A DNA stretch of 64,000 bases from Amoebophrya sp. A120 (GCA_905178155.1 CAJINV010000009.1:2829373-2893372); one strand, 5' to 3'. Positions 33,206-44,651 are shown, counted from the stretch's first letter. The notes: a model not told the origin generated them from the letters alone. Translations and numbers: made by a program.

Positions 33206-35985
33206 CTACACAAAAATGAATTTCGTTTCGACATATGTGGGAATAAAGGGGCTTTTTTCACTTTGATATCGGCCACGGGACCGCGAAGATGGTATCAACC
33301 GCGAATATGTCTGGGTCCTACTGGAAGATTGGGGGAGTTCTTGTTTGTGTTTATTGTCATGCTGATTTTACAATGATCGACGAAGCTGCCCCTAATAGCA
33401 CGTAGAGCCCTGCGTTCCTCCACCAAGTAAAACATCAACGGCGAGGCGCCCGGGGCCCCTGCAGGTGAGAAACGAGGGTGGCGCCTGGAGTCGATCAAAT
33501 CATATCAACCGATCAACCGGGAAATGAGGGAAGGGTAAGGAATACAGATGTCCCGGGGCCGGGATAACACGAATGAATATCCCGCAATTATAGCTCCGCC
33601 AAGCACTGCCCACGATTAATCTATAAATGTCGAACATCCCGCATAAACGAACTACCTCTGTTCAACAGCCACTGCGTTCATGCAGATTTTACATAACCTG
33701 CGACGTCAGTGATGCATGCTCTAGCATTTTTACAGGTATCGCGAAGCCGAAAGGCTGCGCAAAGAAGCTCCTCACGCCTATCCTTATCCTGCATGAGAAA
33801 AAATCAAAATGCCAATCCTGGTATCAAAAATATGAGTGCCTTCTTGTGCTGCTCATGCAGTACAGGTTTGTTTCTTTCTGCACGTCGATCGAAAATCAGC
33901 ATCACAAATTTCATCCTTTGTTCCAGATCCAGACATATTTGCATCTGATAGACGACCGCTCACCACGCGTGCTCTGGTCCCGGTCCCGTATGGAAGCGTC
34001 AGGTTTGAAATGTGCAAAGCTGAAGAAAGACTCCTACAGCTATTTCTTGATTTGGACTTTTAGATGCATAGAGTCGCAGAGCCGAAGGAACGCCTGGGTA
34101 GTTGCAGCAGGAATCAATGACATGAACCGAAACAGATTGTAAGCCTGCTGAAGATGCTCACGGTCAGGGATAGAGCTGCGACGGAGCACGAGAAAAACGG
34201 TCTTCTGGGTAGTTCCATAGCAGCATGACAAAAGGGGCTTGGGCGCTCTCAGATGAACTTGTCATGCGCCGCCTGGAAAATGTGGGCCCAAGAACTGGTG
34301 TCGATTTTGATTCCATGCGTCATGATAATACTCCAACTTTGCCGATTTCGAACCTGGCACTCCCATACTGCGTCGTGATTTTTTACTTTTGTGCCGGGAG
34401 GCCGAGTTCGCACTGGAGCCTCCACGAGCTGCAGAGTCGTCTAATATCCACTGCAAACATGGATGTCTGGGTCTGGAAGGTTGCAAGATCTTTATTATAT
34501 ATGAAGGTCGCGCCCGCAGGGCGATATTAGTAACCAAATGCGTGCGTGGACTACATCTAATCAGCTCGAAGGCCCGCCAGCCATTTTCTAACATCCACCG
34601 TCGCACGGCAGCGGGCACAAACGAGAGAGAGAGCGCCACCTATTGGAGTCCCACCAATTCTTCTTCCGCCGCGGGCCGCAGATTGCGGTCGCGGCAATAG
34701 AGGGCCACGAGCACAACTGCGGCCAAGGGCCGCGGGGACGTGGTGCAGCCCGCGGCGGCCCCCAGGCTCCTGCGATATATACGCACCGAATGCGAAATGA
34801 ATCCGGCCAACTCGCAGCGGGGCATCCTTCCTAGGCCCCTTGAAGCAAAGCAGTCCTCTTCTGTGGAGGCCACTATACCGTTGCGCGCCACGCTATGCAC
34901 GAGGGCAGGCAGGCCCGCAAAAAGACCCAAACTCCAAAAATTTCCACAATTTTCGTTACTTCCGACAGCCCTTTTGGGCAACCCAACTAGACCATTCGCA
35001 CTCGGGGGGGGGGTGTTCGCCTTGGAACCTCCGAGAGGTCGAAGACCGTGCGTGTGTGACACACCTCCGCAGGAAATGCAGACCATTTTTTTTCTTTCAC
35101 TCCCGATGGCGTGGGGCCTTTAAAAACAGCACGTCGGCGGCCCTTTTCAGCCGGGTTCTGCATACCGCAAAAAGAGTGCGCCTTTCGGCGGTCGATTTTT
35201 CGGCCGACGGATGGCACAATTTCGGCTGCCAATCGCGGCACGGCATCGGGCGCAGCCCAAGCCTCAGGCTTCTTTCTTCGAAAACAGATCATCGGGCGGA
35301 GCCGAAAAAATCCGCTTTTTGCCCTTTTTCTCGACCTGGCTACGCGCCAGATTCTTCTGCTTTTTCAAAAAATAGACCGGCTTTTCCGAAATCCACTTTC
35401 CGACGGACAAACCGCATGCAAGAAAGTGCCCGGCTTTGCGAGTGATTGCACACTCTCGAGCCCCTCCCGTATGGCAGCGGCCACGCCTTCGCGCTGCGTT
35501 TGCGATGGATGACCATCCCGGAAGGATCGCTTTGCGAGCGCGCGGGGGCTGCTTTGGTTACCAGATCATACAGGTTTCGTATGGGCGGCCAAAGGGTCTA
35601 CAAACATTGTGAGCAGCAGCATCAAAAGTTTTCCTCGTCAAGCTGATCTGCAATTATGCCTCTTCTGGAGAAGAATCGCCATCTTTAGGTGCCTAAAAGT
35701 GCATGACTTTTTTTTTGCTCACGGACATAAAATAGATATCTTTATCTTCCTGTCACGCCGACCTAGCGCGACAGTGTCTAACTCTCCCAGACCGCTCAAG
35801 TCGATATTTGCAATGCATATCGCCTTCGTCGGCCCCACGATTTTCGAGCTCGCCCGACGTCTCGTCCTCGCCGGTGCGGGTGGGGGTGCTGGTTTCCTCG
35901 GTCTTTTGCAGGTGGGACGATGCAATTCCTGCGTCATTGTTTCCGCTGGCCACGCGCGGCGCTGGCGCTCCAGCTTCGCCACCAT
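33206..35985 (-). CDS. Small RS-rich basic protein, four exons
   Basis: Exons 35985-35817, 34443-34368, about 33988-33951 and 33292-33206 (TAG) join across an enlarged A, an E and an A element. The first junction has an exact ATATC duplication; the others use 5-bp equivalents and stay in frame. The product starts MVAKLERQRRAW and has an Arg/Pro-rich linker. It then has SRHKSKKSRRSRDQ and SSSRSRGRYQSEKSP, an arginine/serine domain typical of splicing or mRNA-export factors. No RRM domain is present, so it is not a classical SR protein. A role in RNA processing is inference. It diverges from the 36122 plus gene with about 136 bp between starts. Confidence 0.7.
33293..33950. mobile_element. Family A introner, 658 bp
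   Basis: TATCAACCGCGAATATGTCT plus GGGTCCTACTGG on the left and TTCCAGATCCAGACATATTT plus GCATCTGATA on the right. Flanks GATGG/GACGA are partly decayed. Confidence 0.8.
33989..34367. mobile_element. Family E introner, 379 bp
   Basis: TATGGAAGCGTCAGGTTTGA on the left and TTTCGAACCTGGCACTCCC plus ATA on the right. Joining at 5-bp equivalent positions keeps the RS frame. Confidence 0.8.
34449..35816. mobile_element. Family A introner enlarged to 1.37 kb, TSD ATATC
   Basis: CACTGCAAACATGGATGTCT plus GGGTCTGGAAG on the left and CTCCCAGACCGCTCAAG plus ATATTTGCAATGC on the right, with exact ATATC at 34444-34448 and 35817-35821. The interior from about 34540 to 35500 is GC-rich cargo. Confidence 0.88.
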
Positions 35986-36121
35986 TGTCAACATGAAAAG
36001 TCTCCCCCTTCTTGCCACAGCGGTCAAAACGAAATTTGTGACGCCGCATCTTCCGTGTACTACACAAATGCAAATCATCTCTGTCTTGCAGTAATGGGCA
36101 ATCGCGTGCAGCTGCAGGTGG

Positions 36122-36788
36122 ATGTTTTTGCGTAATAAAGCCGTTTGTTTCGCATGGCCACCAGGATCAGAAATGAGCAGCCGCACAATGAAAGTGACGG
36201 ACACCTTATCTGGCGTAGTTGCCGCTTTGCTTTTCAACAGAAGCATCTTTGGCCACAAAGTAACTACCGAATTCTGTTTTGAGTATGAGGAGGCGAGGGC
36301 ACTTTTCTGCACGGTAGCCTTCGTCCCTTCCCTCCAAGTCGTCAGACGCAGCAGCCCCCCGTCCTGGTCCTCGTCCCGAAGTGGATATCAAATGCAAACA
36401 CGTCTGGGCTGGGCAGAATGCAGACATTTTTTGCCATGCACTTGTTGGACCTGCAAGAAGGTCTGGATCTGGAATACACGCAGAGCATGACAAGATGCGC
36501 GGAGGCTTCTCCAAATGGATGCCAGCCTATAATCCACGCACACGCTTGAGAAATCGTGCCTTCTTCTGGAGATCAAAAGCAAAAGCGACAGCGCGCGCTC
36601 GTTTCTTTTTCTCACTAACAGATTTTTGTCTACGCCAGAGCATCACAAGTTGCATTCGTGTTCCAGACACCGACATATTTGCAGTGCATAGTGGAACTAC
36701 GCCCCCCGGTTTGCTTCATCAATCTTGTCCTTCAGAAAAATACACGAGTACGAGCACGACCCATGGCCATGCCGGGAAAAAAGAATAA
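36122..36788 (+). CDS. Hypothetical protein, 118 aa, two exons
   Basis: ATG at 36122, exons 36122-36385 and 36696-36788 (TAA). Joining across an A element with exact GTGGA duplications gives 357 nt. The product has a hydrophobic segment near residue 32 (SGVVAALLFN), a second one in FCTVAFVPSLQVV and a Ser/Thr/Pro-rich tail. It could be membrane-associated. Family not recognised. Confidence 0.6.
36386..36690. mobile_element. Family A introner, 305 bp, TSD GTGGA
   Basis: TATCAAATGCAAACACGTCT plus GGGCTGGGCAG on the left and GTTCCAGACACCGACATATT plus TGCAGTGCATA on the right. Exact duplications at 36381-36385 and 36691-36695. Confidence 0.92.
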
Positions 36789-37839
36789 AAATTTGCGTTG
36801 CTCCAATCGCGTCACAGAAATAATCTCCGAGATGCGGACGACACGACCGCAAGAAATGAGATGGTAACTTTCTGCCATGCAGAGGGCAGTTTGGAACGCG
36901 TCTGATCGGCTATAGAGCAGTTGCCCGACATGTTAATCAATTAGGACGTCTCCATAAACTACAACTTCTGCACAATTATCGTAGTTATCGTAGTAATAAA
37001 AATAATTGCAATATCATTACTGCATGACAAATCTCCGAAATCTGGCGTCTTTGGCATAAAAAATTCCACGACTTGCCACACTGAGCAAATTTGAACTGCT
37101 AGTACTAGTAAGATACTTTTCCAATGTCTAATCTTCCATTACACAAATCGCAAACGCTCTGGCCGCAAGAACGGTCTCACTCTGACCGGCCTTAGTAACG
37201 AACGGCCGCCGCAGATATCAAGAAAAATTTAGCGGCATAAACTTCCTGTGTCTGGTGCTATGTACACGTGTACTTTTGTATAGGATAATTTTCTCGGCCT
37301 GCTGGGGCAGCTCCTGCGGAACATGATGTTGCTGATCTACACTATGAAGTTTCCAAGAGGTTGCGTTACATTGATAGCTGTTACATGAATCATGCAAGAA
37401 CTGCAAAAGTAAAAAGAAGAAGGGGCCTCGCATAAAATTTTGAAACGGATTACACCCGTCCTAGGAACAAGTACAACTACAAGCGGAAGCGCGCCGATAT
37501 AATTAAATTGTCATGCGAAGTGGCGTAACCGTGTTCCGCTGCCATGGGAAGCGGAAGCGAAGGCTGAAGCTGATATAAAGTAATTCTATGTTTTCCATGA
37601 CAAATCAGTAGAGAGCAGCAATCTGTGTCTTGCAACCTTGGAGAACTCCATATCCACCCAGCGCGTTTTGGATCTCAGCCGTCGTGCTCGTGCTCCGAAG
37701 GGTCGTCGACGCTGCAGCAGTTGCGTCTTGTTGCCCTGAAATCAAATTTTTTGTCCTCTTGCAGCTGATGAACAAGTAGGAGCTAAAGTATTTACTTATC
37801 AATCTTCATGCAGTGTAAGTAATAAGTTAAAGTAATATC
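36789..37839. other. AT-rich spacer
   Basis: No exon or complete introner pair is seen. Scattered TCATGC/GCATGACAAA words suggest eroded element fragments. Confidence 0.4.
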
Positions 37840-38130
37840 ATGACTATCAAACCCGCTGTTTTATCACTGGCGCGGAAGCTATGCAGATGCGGTCCAAAGT
37901 TTATGTCTGGGGGGAAGACTTGTGCGGATTCTGGAGGTGCTGGAGGACCAGACACTATTAAAAATGTAAAGTCTATAGTGTTTCGGATCTATGCGCAGCC
38001 AGCAAAAAAAGATCGATTTTTGTCTCCAGGATACAAGGGCGTTTTTTATACAGACAAGGCATGCAAAATTCCGGAACAAGCCCTAACCAGACTACGCTGG
38101 GCGCATGAACGGTTCATGCCATACAAATGA
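37840..38130 (+). CDS. Single-exon hypothetical protein, 96 aa
   Basis: ATG at 37840 to TGA at 38130, no introner. It is basic, with FRIYAQPAKKDRFLSPGYKG in the middle and a charged C-terminus LRWAHERFMPYK. The codon content is protein-like, unlike the noncoding AT spacer on both sides. The size and basic character would suit a small ribosomal or mitochondrial protein, but I cannot match it to a family. Confidence 0.6.
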   Translation: MTIKPAVLSLARKLCRCGPKFMSGGKTCADSGGAGGPDTIKNVKSIVFRIYAQPAKKDRFLSPGYKGVFYTDKACKIPEQALTRLRWAHERFMPYK

Positions 38131-38183
38131 GAGGGAGGGGGACTTGTGCACCCTCATAAGTATAAGTTGCAAGGTGTGTACTA

Positions 38184-38246
38184 TTATATAAAGTTGGTAC
38201 CCGCATTTTCGCGCAATCCCTCGACGTTCTCGTCGCCCGCGTACTA
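38184..38246 (-). CDS. Terminal exon of a minus-strand gene
   Basis: AGDENVEGLRENAGTNFI followed by TAA, directly after an A-type end (ATCGATGTTTGAAATGCATA). Further upstream, beyond an E element (38459-38848), an open segment at about 38849-38960 (VVDEKILVSKPAASEVF) may belong to the same gene. An 18-nt exon could lie between the two elements. Confidence 0.45.
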
Positions 38247-38440
38247 TGCATTTCAAACATCGATCTCCGGGTCTCTCTGGAACAGCCGAAGGCTTCTCGT
38301 GCTCGGCTGATACCAGGTATAGAAAAATCTGTCATGCGTGCTGCGATCATGTACACATACAGGATCAAGACGAGGGCTGAATTATATGTTGACACTCTAA
38401 AGGCAAGACATCGCCACCCCTGACGAAGAAAATGCAAAAT
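38247..38440. mobile_element. Diverged A-type introner
   Basis: TATGCATTTCAAACATCGATC plus CGGGTCTCTCTGGAAC on the left and a weak CCACCCCTGACGAAG plus AAAATGCAAAATA right end. Confidence 0.45.
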
Positions 38441-38458
38441 ACACACGACCCCTCTCAT

Positions 38459-38848
38459 ACTATGTGAGCGCCAGGGTCGAAATTAACAAACTTCAAATAA
38501 TTCGCAGTACATAAAAGCTCAACATGGCGCAAGCCTCTTTAGTACTGTAATGGCTACCAAGGCGAGCCAGAAACTGCTCACGAACTGCTTAAGTTTCCTG
38601 AAGGTAACTGTATTCAAATTGAAATTGATGTCAGCTGCAGAGCAGCGCAGCGGCGCATGACATCGGTGCGTGACAAATTTTGGCAGGATATCAAAGACCC
38701 AATTTGCAATGCTGCTAGGGGCAAGGCAGGCTGTTTTTGTGTTGCTCCCCCGCAGCTTCACTATTACCCCGAAGCCCGAATTCCTATGCGCAGCGGTGCC
38801 AAGGTATTTCTATTGCAATTTTGTTGATTTTGAGCCTGGCGTCCCTAA
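38459..38848. mobile_element. Family E introner, about 390 bp
   Basis: TATGTGAGCGCCAGGGTCG plus AAATTAACAAACTTC on the left and TTGTTGATTTTGAGCCTGGC plus GTCCCTA on the right. Confidence 0.7.
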
Positions 38849-39129
38849 GTCGCGTGGTCTAGAGAAGACGTAGTCCGCCCCTCGCGAAAACATGTTCCGA
38901 TGCGTGAAGACTTCGGAGGCGGCTGGCTTGCTTACCAGGATCTTCTCGTCCACGACGGCACGCAGGAGCTACTAGTAATAGCGTCGTAGTACCTTTACTA
39001 GACTATTATACGCTGGCGCCAAGGACGCCGGCGGCGGGGCGTCTACTAATACTAATAAATAACTAAATTTCTATACGAAGAACCCCAACAAGGGCTCTAG
39101 GAAAAAGCCGACGGCGCTCCCCAGAAGGT

Positions 39130-39560
39130 CGATCAACCTTCAGGGGAATCTTCAGGAGAGTGGAAAAGCCTTGAGAAAGGTACAAAAAAGCCTGGCCCTG
39201 TTTCAACATGGTTGGCTTTCTTGGTGACCTTCATCAGGCTTCGGCCCCCTGCAGGTGCTTTGCGAGCCTCCTGGAAGCCTTTCTTTAGGGCACCAACGCA
39301 GGCTGCTTTTTTCCTTTTGTGGTGGGTCTTTTGCTGTGGCTCTCTTGCGGCGGGCTTTTTGGCTTCTTCGCAGCTGGCCACCCGGAAAGAAGCCGCAGGC
39401 CGTCGCTGCAGGGACGCGCGTCACGCTTGCAGCAGCTTCCTAGCTTCTTGAAAAAATTCTCTGAAGAAGCGTCCCACGGCCCTTCTCTTAGACTGGCCTC
39501 TCAAGGGAAACGCTTAGCCGGAAACCGTTTACTTCGTACTTCCCTCTACGTCTAAAGGGC
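39130..39560. other. GC-rich segment with open frames on both strands
   Basis: A minus frame at 39133-39400 is Lys/Ala-rich (KKPAAREPQQKTHHKRKKAA). It could be an exon or composition-driven, as it resembles introner cargo in GC content. It is preceded by an in-frame stop and lacks an ATG. Undecided. Confidence 0.3.
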
Positions 39561-39655
39561 CAAAATTTGGAGCAAAAATTAAAATATTTCATTTTTACAG
39601 ACAGATTATTTTATTCATCCAGATGGACCGAGAGCTTCGACATTTGCACTTGATA

Positions 39656-41326
39656 CGTTTGTCGTGCGCACCATGGTCAGCGACACCATTCCCGCTGCGC
39701 AGCACGATGCAGAGCTGGTGCATGGGTTCTTCTTGTGCGCTGGGGGGCGCTCCTCCGGACGGGGGTGACGAGCGGCACGATCTCGTCCACGAGGTTGTTG
39801 AGAAAAATCCTGTGGAGCCTGTAAAGCTCGCCGCAAGCGCACGTCGGGGCTGCCAGCGTGGTGATGGTCGTTGTACATCAGGCCATGCATGGGGCCAACA
39901 GAAAAATTGGAACTGGATGCTGTTGGAGTGATGACGAAGCCAGTCAAACGCGTCGTCCCCGAAGCAAAACTGCTGGGCGCCGGAGAGTATAGATTGCAGA
40001 TTACATCCCTGGATGTTTGGAACAGTGCTGCAAGATGAACTTGTGATGCTGCATTGGGATTCGAAAAAAAAATATCCCATCTGTGTTCTTTATGCTGCAT
40101 GAGCAGCAAATAAATAAAGAGTACAACTTTCACTACGCGGTGGACAGGGGATTTGTCATGCGCGGGATAGCATAGGCATCAAGAAACCTTCAGAAAATTA
40201 TCTTTCTGTGATGCTAAGTAGGACCACAGACATCGCAGATCGATCTTTCCAGCAGCTGCAGCTCATGCAAAACGTGCGTGACAAATACAAACTTGCACTT
40301 TTCCACACATCCAGGAATATATGCAGTGGATAGAGAGATTCCTTCTCGAGGAAGATTCGGGATCATGGCTTATCCTGTGTAAAAACGTCCACACCCCATG
40401 GCTGTCGTGCAAATCTGCAGGGTGAAAATCAAAATTTCTCTCATGCGGAGCCCCATGCGACGCATTTTCTCGTACTGTTTGAAATTTGGGACGCTACAAT
40501 CAGCACGAAATGCAAAATTTGCGATGCTGCTGCACTAGCTAATCGCGACACATTGCGACCCCAATGTAGTTGTCATGCGCAAGAGAAACAGTCAAAGCTT
40601 GCTAATTTGTCTTGCAGATTTCCCAACTTGACTGTCTATGGTAGGGTTTGTGTACTGGAAAAGACCAACATAAAGCAAAAACAAATTTGGGGTGTTTTAT
40701 CTTCATGTACTGGAGAAGACCAAAATAAAGCACAGACAAATTTGCGGTGGGGCCGTTTTCACATATGATATGGCTTCCGTTGCAGTTCCCGCCCCGTCCA
40801 CCAGGAGCAATGAGGAGTCGAAGGTTGGCACCCCGCCCACGGCCACGGCGTCGGCTTGCTCTGTCATACGAAAAAAGTGCTTCACGATTGTAAGGTTGTG
40901 ATGCGAACGGTATAAAGAAGAAAGTCATGCTGCGACACAAAATCAAAAGAAGCGTTTGTCTTGCTACACATGCAGCAAGATCGTGGTTTCTTTTTTGGTC
41001 TTGTCAGTTTCCCTTCGGGTGCACGAATGGCAGATCTTCTTTGACTTTGTCATGCTAGGCAAATAACTTGTGATGCAAACCACCTTGCAGAATCCTTACA
41101 GTGAAACAGGGTTTTCGTACGATATGCTCTTTCCAGCAGAAATTTCTCTCGGCCTGCTGCTCGAGCTGGACGCTTGCCCGTGGGTGCCGGCGGCGCACGC
41201 TTGTTGAGTCCCTCGTCGCGCCACGGCTGCTGGTGGCGGTCACGCAGCTATCGAGGTGGTTGTCCTGGTTGCTGTGCTGGATCTCTTCGCGATCGCGTTC
41301 ATGGTCTGACGCCACTGCGTCGCGGC
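39656..41326 (-). CDS. Minus-strand gene segment, four exons across D, B and A-variant introners
   Basis: Exons 41326-41125, 40856-40771, 40365-40333 and 39982-39656 join in frame at three junctions. All three have exact TSDs: TGCTC, TGGCT and GAGAG. The product runs from an Asp/Glu/Arg/His-rich N-terminal piece through VGGVPTFDSSLLLVDGAG to a Ser/Thr/Pro/His-rich part. Both ends are open: an A element begins at 39655 and a B-like element at 41327. In the last exon an alternative frame (FLNNLVDEIVPLVTPVRR) also looks protein-like, but is not connected by the junctions. Family not recognised. Confidence 0.75.
39988..40332. mobile_element. A-variant introner, 345 bp, TSD GAGAG
   Basis: The ends contain CCTGGATGTTTGGAAC and GTTCC-type complement TTCCACACATCCAGG in place of the usual CTGGGTCTGG. 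Exact GAGAG duplications at 39983-39987 and 40333-40337 prove it is an independent insertion. Confidence 0.9.
40371..40770. mobile_element. Family B introner, 400 bp, with internally duplicated end, TSD TGGCT
   Basis: TATCCTGTGTAAAAACGTCC plus ACACCCC on the left and GTGGGGCCGTTTTCACATAT plus GATA on the right, exact TGGCT flanks. Its right portion is duplicated in tandem (about 40655-40710 and 40711-40766). Confidence 0.92.
40862..41124. mobile_element. Family D introner, 263 bp, TSD TGCTC
   Basis: TGTCATACGAAAAAAGTGCT plus TCACGATTGTAAGG on the left and CCTTACAGTGAAACAGGGTT plus TTCGTACGATA on the right. Exact TGCTC duplications at 40857-40861 and 41125-41129. Confidence 0.92.
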
Positions 41327-41970
41327 TATCCTGTGGGAAAAGCGATACTCATAGCACGACCCCGGTTGTATGCTCAAGATGGAACAAAGTCCGGCTGCAC
41401 TTCTAGACAATAAATGACGCTCCAGGAGGTGTTCTTTATGTGGGAGATCTCATGACAAATTATTTGGATGCGCCTCATGGGCGTGCTCAGCTAGTGTCAG
41501 AAACTGCTGCAACAAAAATCGACAACTTCATCACAACTTCCCCGACATTTACTCTGCATGAGCAATGCCCAAAAACAACTAGGCAATGCCCGTGACGAGA
41601 GATGGAGAGGCGCGTGAGGAGGAGGACGCACACACACATAAGAAATCTCAAGAAAAAATGCAAGACCTGTGAATAACCAAAAACTGGGGTTGTGCCTTTG
41701 TCTTTACTGTTACTCAGGATAGTGGCCGTCCCTGTCCCTTTGCCGGCTGTCACGCATTTTCGTGTGCTTCTCGTTCTCCGAACGCGAGCCGCGTCTACCT
41801 TACTTGATGAAAAATGAAAATTCGTGAAATAAATAAGTACTATGTTCTGGGTGGAAAAACTGTAAAAAAATGAAGAATTTCTCCAGCTTTCTTCCGACCG
41901 CGCAAATTTCTGCACACACACACGACCGCGGGATACGCAGTGCTCGTTGGCTCCTCACCACCAAAATGTA

Positions 41971-42322
41971 TATCCATTGCAATCACGTCTGGGTCTGGAC
42001 GGATATGAGCTTCTCCTGACGAGGATCATCGTCATATGCTTCGTAGATCAGATACGAATAGTATAGTAAATCTGTCACGAATTTACAATAAATGCACCCT
42101 GTTTACTCTTGCCATCTGCAGAGTCGCGTATTCATATTTCTCATGCGGCACAACTATTCTAAAGGCATTCAGAAACCTGCTCCGCGAAACCTGTGTTGAT
42201 GCTATTCGTTTGCATGTCGATGCCAAAAGCGACTGGGCCGTCCTCATCCTCATCGTCATGCAAATTCCGCATGAGAACCATCATCCGCATTCTTCCAGAC
42301 CCAGACATATTTGCGCTGCATA
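41971..42322. mobile_element. Family A introner, about 352 bp
   Basis: TATCCATTGCAATCACGTCT plus GGGTCTGGAC on the left and CTTCCAGACCCAGACATATT plus TGCGCTGCATA on the right. The 41327-41970 stretch before it holds a B-like left end but no clear partner and no exon. Confidence 0.8.
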
Positions 42323-42398
42323 GTAGACGCTTCGGAAAAACAAATGTCGTCGCTCGTCGCAACAGCACCACTACGGGGTACGCAGTGGAGACTTAACG
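42323..42398 (-). CDS. Short exon between two A introners
   Basis: Minus frame TLSLHCVPRSGAVATSDDIC is open across the 76-bp gap between two A elements. It may belong upstream to the 39656-41326 gene. Other frames are partly open, so coding status rests on the flanking introners. Confidence 0.45.
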
Positions 42399-42725
42399 TT
42401 TATGCATTGCAAATATGTTGTCCTCTAGGCCTGGATTTGTGATGCACATATCGTGTCAGAGCTGAGAGTGTCCTGTCGATGAAGTACAGCAACAAGCATA
42501 ACAAGGTAGTCTTTGCTGCATGAGGCCGACGAGTGGCGAGGCGTTTTGTCGTGCTGGGACGCAGTGAGTCGTCGTCCTGCTGTGGTTCGTAAATAAATCT
42601 GCAAGCGGGGGACCCACAAATATCAAACCTGTCGTGCCTTACTGCGGTACAAAACACTGCTCTGTCATGCAAGACCCAATGTCTATATCAAATTCTCCGT
42701 CTTTCCAGAGCGACACATATTTGCA
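42399..42725. mobile_element. Family A introner, about 327 bp
   Basis: TATGCATTGCAAATATGTTG plus TCCTCTAGGCCTGG on the left and TTTCCAGAGCGACACATATT plus TGCATTTGATC on the right; both copies carry point changes in the CTGGGTCTGG core. Confidence 0.7.
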
Positions 42726-43488
42726 TTTGATCACGAATACAAGTTGTACTGGTAGCAACAATCTTCGAATAAAAATATCCTCCTTAGAAGTGTTTTTAGT
42801 AAATTGCAGGTGGCTGCCACCTCGTGCCACAACTACAAAAGTAAAAGTAAACAAACTCCGCTGGGGTACAACGAGGCTGAAACTTACTTATGCTTACGAC
42901 AGGGAAACTAAAGGAGAAATCGTATAGGAAATTAATAGAAAAGAATAAGCTCCGTTGGGGTACAACAAGGCTCACACTATCAAAATGAAAAACCTCCCCA
43001 CCCCCCCTACTCAAACTGGCATCTAAACGCCAGTACTATTTATTGCGCAAAGCAGCACGCGTCGTCTCTTTGTATGGCCACGAGGCACGACCTTCGGCAT
43101 GCCTCCAGATGCGGCCTCAAAACGCGATCAACTACGAGTAGAAATCGTAATCGATGTCAGAGAGCGACAGCTGCATGGCGTCGCTTTGTTCCGTGGGCTT
43201 AGTATCATGCAAGAACGCGGGCTGGCTTTTGTGCACAGACTATTTGATATTACTCTCTGCGATATAAATATCAATATCGCGCATCCGACGAGAGATGCCC
43301 TTTATTTGAGTATTTACGGGGGGGGAGGGGGGATTTTGCATTGACGCACCAGTAGAGTCGTGTTATTACGAAACGAAGGTAAGTAGAGGTCCTGGATTAT
43401 TAGGATAGGTTCAGCAATTTCTTTTTCAGAGTTAGCGCGTCTCCCGTTTTTTCCGAGTAGGGGGGGCTGGCACAGGTGTGAGCCCTCG
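42726..43488. other. No supported gene
   Basis: AT-rich; contains an imperfect duplication of a CTCCG(C/T)TGGGGTACAAC-AGGCT segment (42856 and 42950) and a B-like left end at about 42986. Confidence 0.4.
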
Positions 43489-44516
43489 GTGGATGCACAT
43501 CAGATGACAGTGACACAAATGACGAACATTAGACGCAATCCGACCTATTGGCCGCAGATGACACAAGATTCTGGCGACTCTACTCCCCACGCCGGTTCGT
43601 TCGAAGCTTACAGGGCAGGCGCAGGGGGCGGCCCGATGCTCGCATCATACTGTACCGCTGTGCCCATCACGCATGTACATGTACTAGCGGCTTCGGATTT
43701 CGGTCCGCCTGGCGCGGTGAGCGGACTCTACCCGAGTGCGTGCAGTCGTCTGCCGCCAAAAGCGCGACATGTTGACTGACCCCGGGCCCGGGAGGTCGTG
43801 CATATCGACACATGCTACCGAAAGAGAAGAAGCGCGCGCTCCGGCCGCACCCTCCTGCGATCAGCTCCGCCGGCTGCCGATGATGTTGACCACCAGGCCA
43901 GGCAGGCGCCGAGTGTCTGGCTTCTCTGTCCATTTTCCTCCGGCGCAGGCCGACCAAACGTTAACCCCTGGCGACGCTGGTGAGGACAAAAAACCCTCTC
44001 CCAAGGCCCTCATGTGTGTCACTGTCAGTCAAATAAAAAATGGTTAAGAACATACCAAAATCTAAACGCTTCCGGCGAAACTTTCCGAGGCGGGCGATCA
44101 CTCGTCGAAACGATCGCCCACGGACCTACTTAATCCTAAACTATCAGCGTGGCGGCGCGAGCTTCGCTGAGATTGCACTCCGCGATGTGCTTTCTTGTTG
44201 TCGGAGACTGGCGGGCAGAGAAGAATCTCGATGCGATGATGGCGAGAAGCAACGAAAAGGAGGCACAGGTGAAAAGAATCGTGGCGGGGATGAGCAAGCA
44301 GAACCGAATGGCGGGGCAAGGGGCGGGGCATCGCCACAAAAACGCAAGAACGAAGAGAGTCGCCGGCCAGGGCCCGCCGCCGGCGACCAGGAACCCCAAA
44401 CCCTAGACCCCAACCCCGATACCCTTGTGGCGTTTTCGCTTTTGTATGCAAAGTTGAGAAGAAGTTTCGAGATCTTGTTTCCAAACCACGTTTACTCGTC
44501 TGGAGCAAACGTTTAG
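43489..44516 (+). CDS. Candidate plus-strand frame(s), last one 158 codons
   Basis: ATG at 44040 follows an A-rich leader and runs to TAG at 44516. It gives a basic, Glu/Lys/Gly-rich product with EKNRGGDEQAEPNGGARGGA and a hydrophobic C-terminal stretch TLVAFSLLYAKLRRSF. Overlapping shorter frames at 43489-43779 and 43736-44047 are less convincing. An antisense frame is also open, so this needs transcript support. No family recognised. Confidence 0.4.
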
Positions 44517-44651
44517 ACCCAGGGGCGTAGTTTAGATTCTGGTCAGTATCTTAACCAATAAAATAAGCCTAAAAACTCCGTGAAGATGAACATGAACTGG
44601 AGGACCTAGAGCTACTTAGTTGTTTTATACATTTATTCGAGCGCTATTTCC

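Noticed and set aside
36000-36139. B-type introner ending at AGGTGGATGTTTTTGCG
   Set aside because: The stretch contains the ATG and first codons of the 36122 gene and has no left partner.
39630-39990. Alternative frame FLNNLVDEIVPLVTPVRR as the real exon frame
   Set aside because: It looks protein-like, but the three upstream junctions with exact TSDs force another frame; kept only as a note.
43300-43340. G-rich run as a telomere-like or G-quadruplex element
   Set aside because: A single short G run without repetition.
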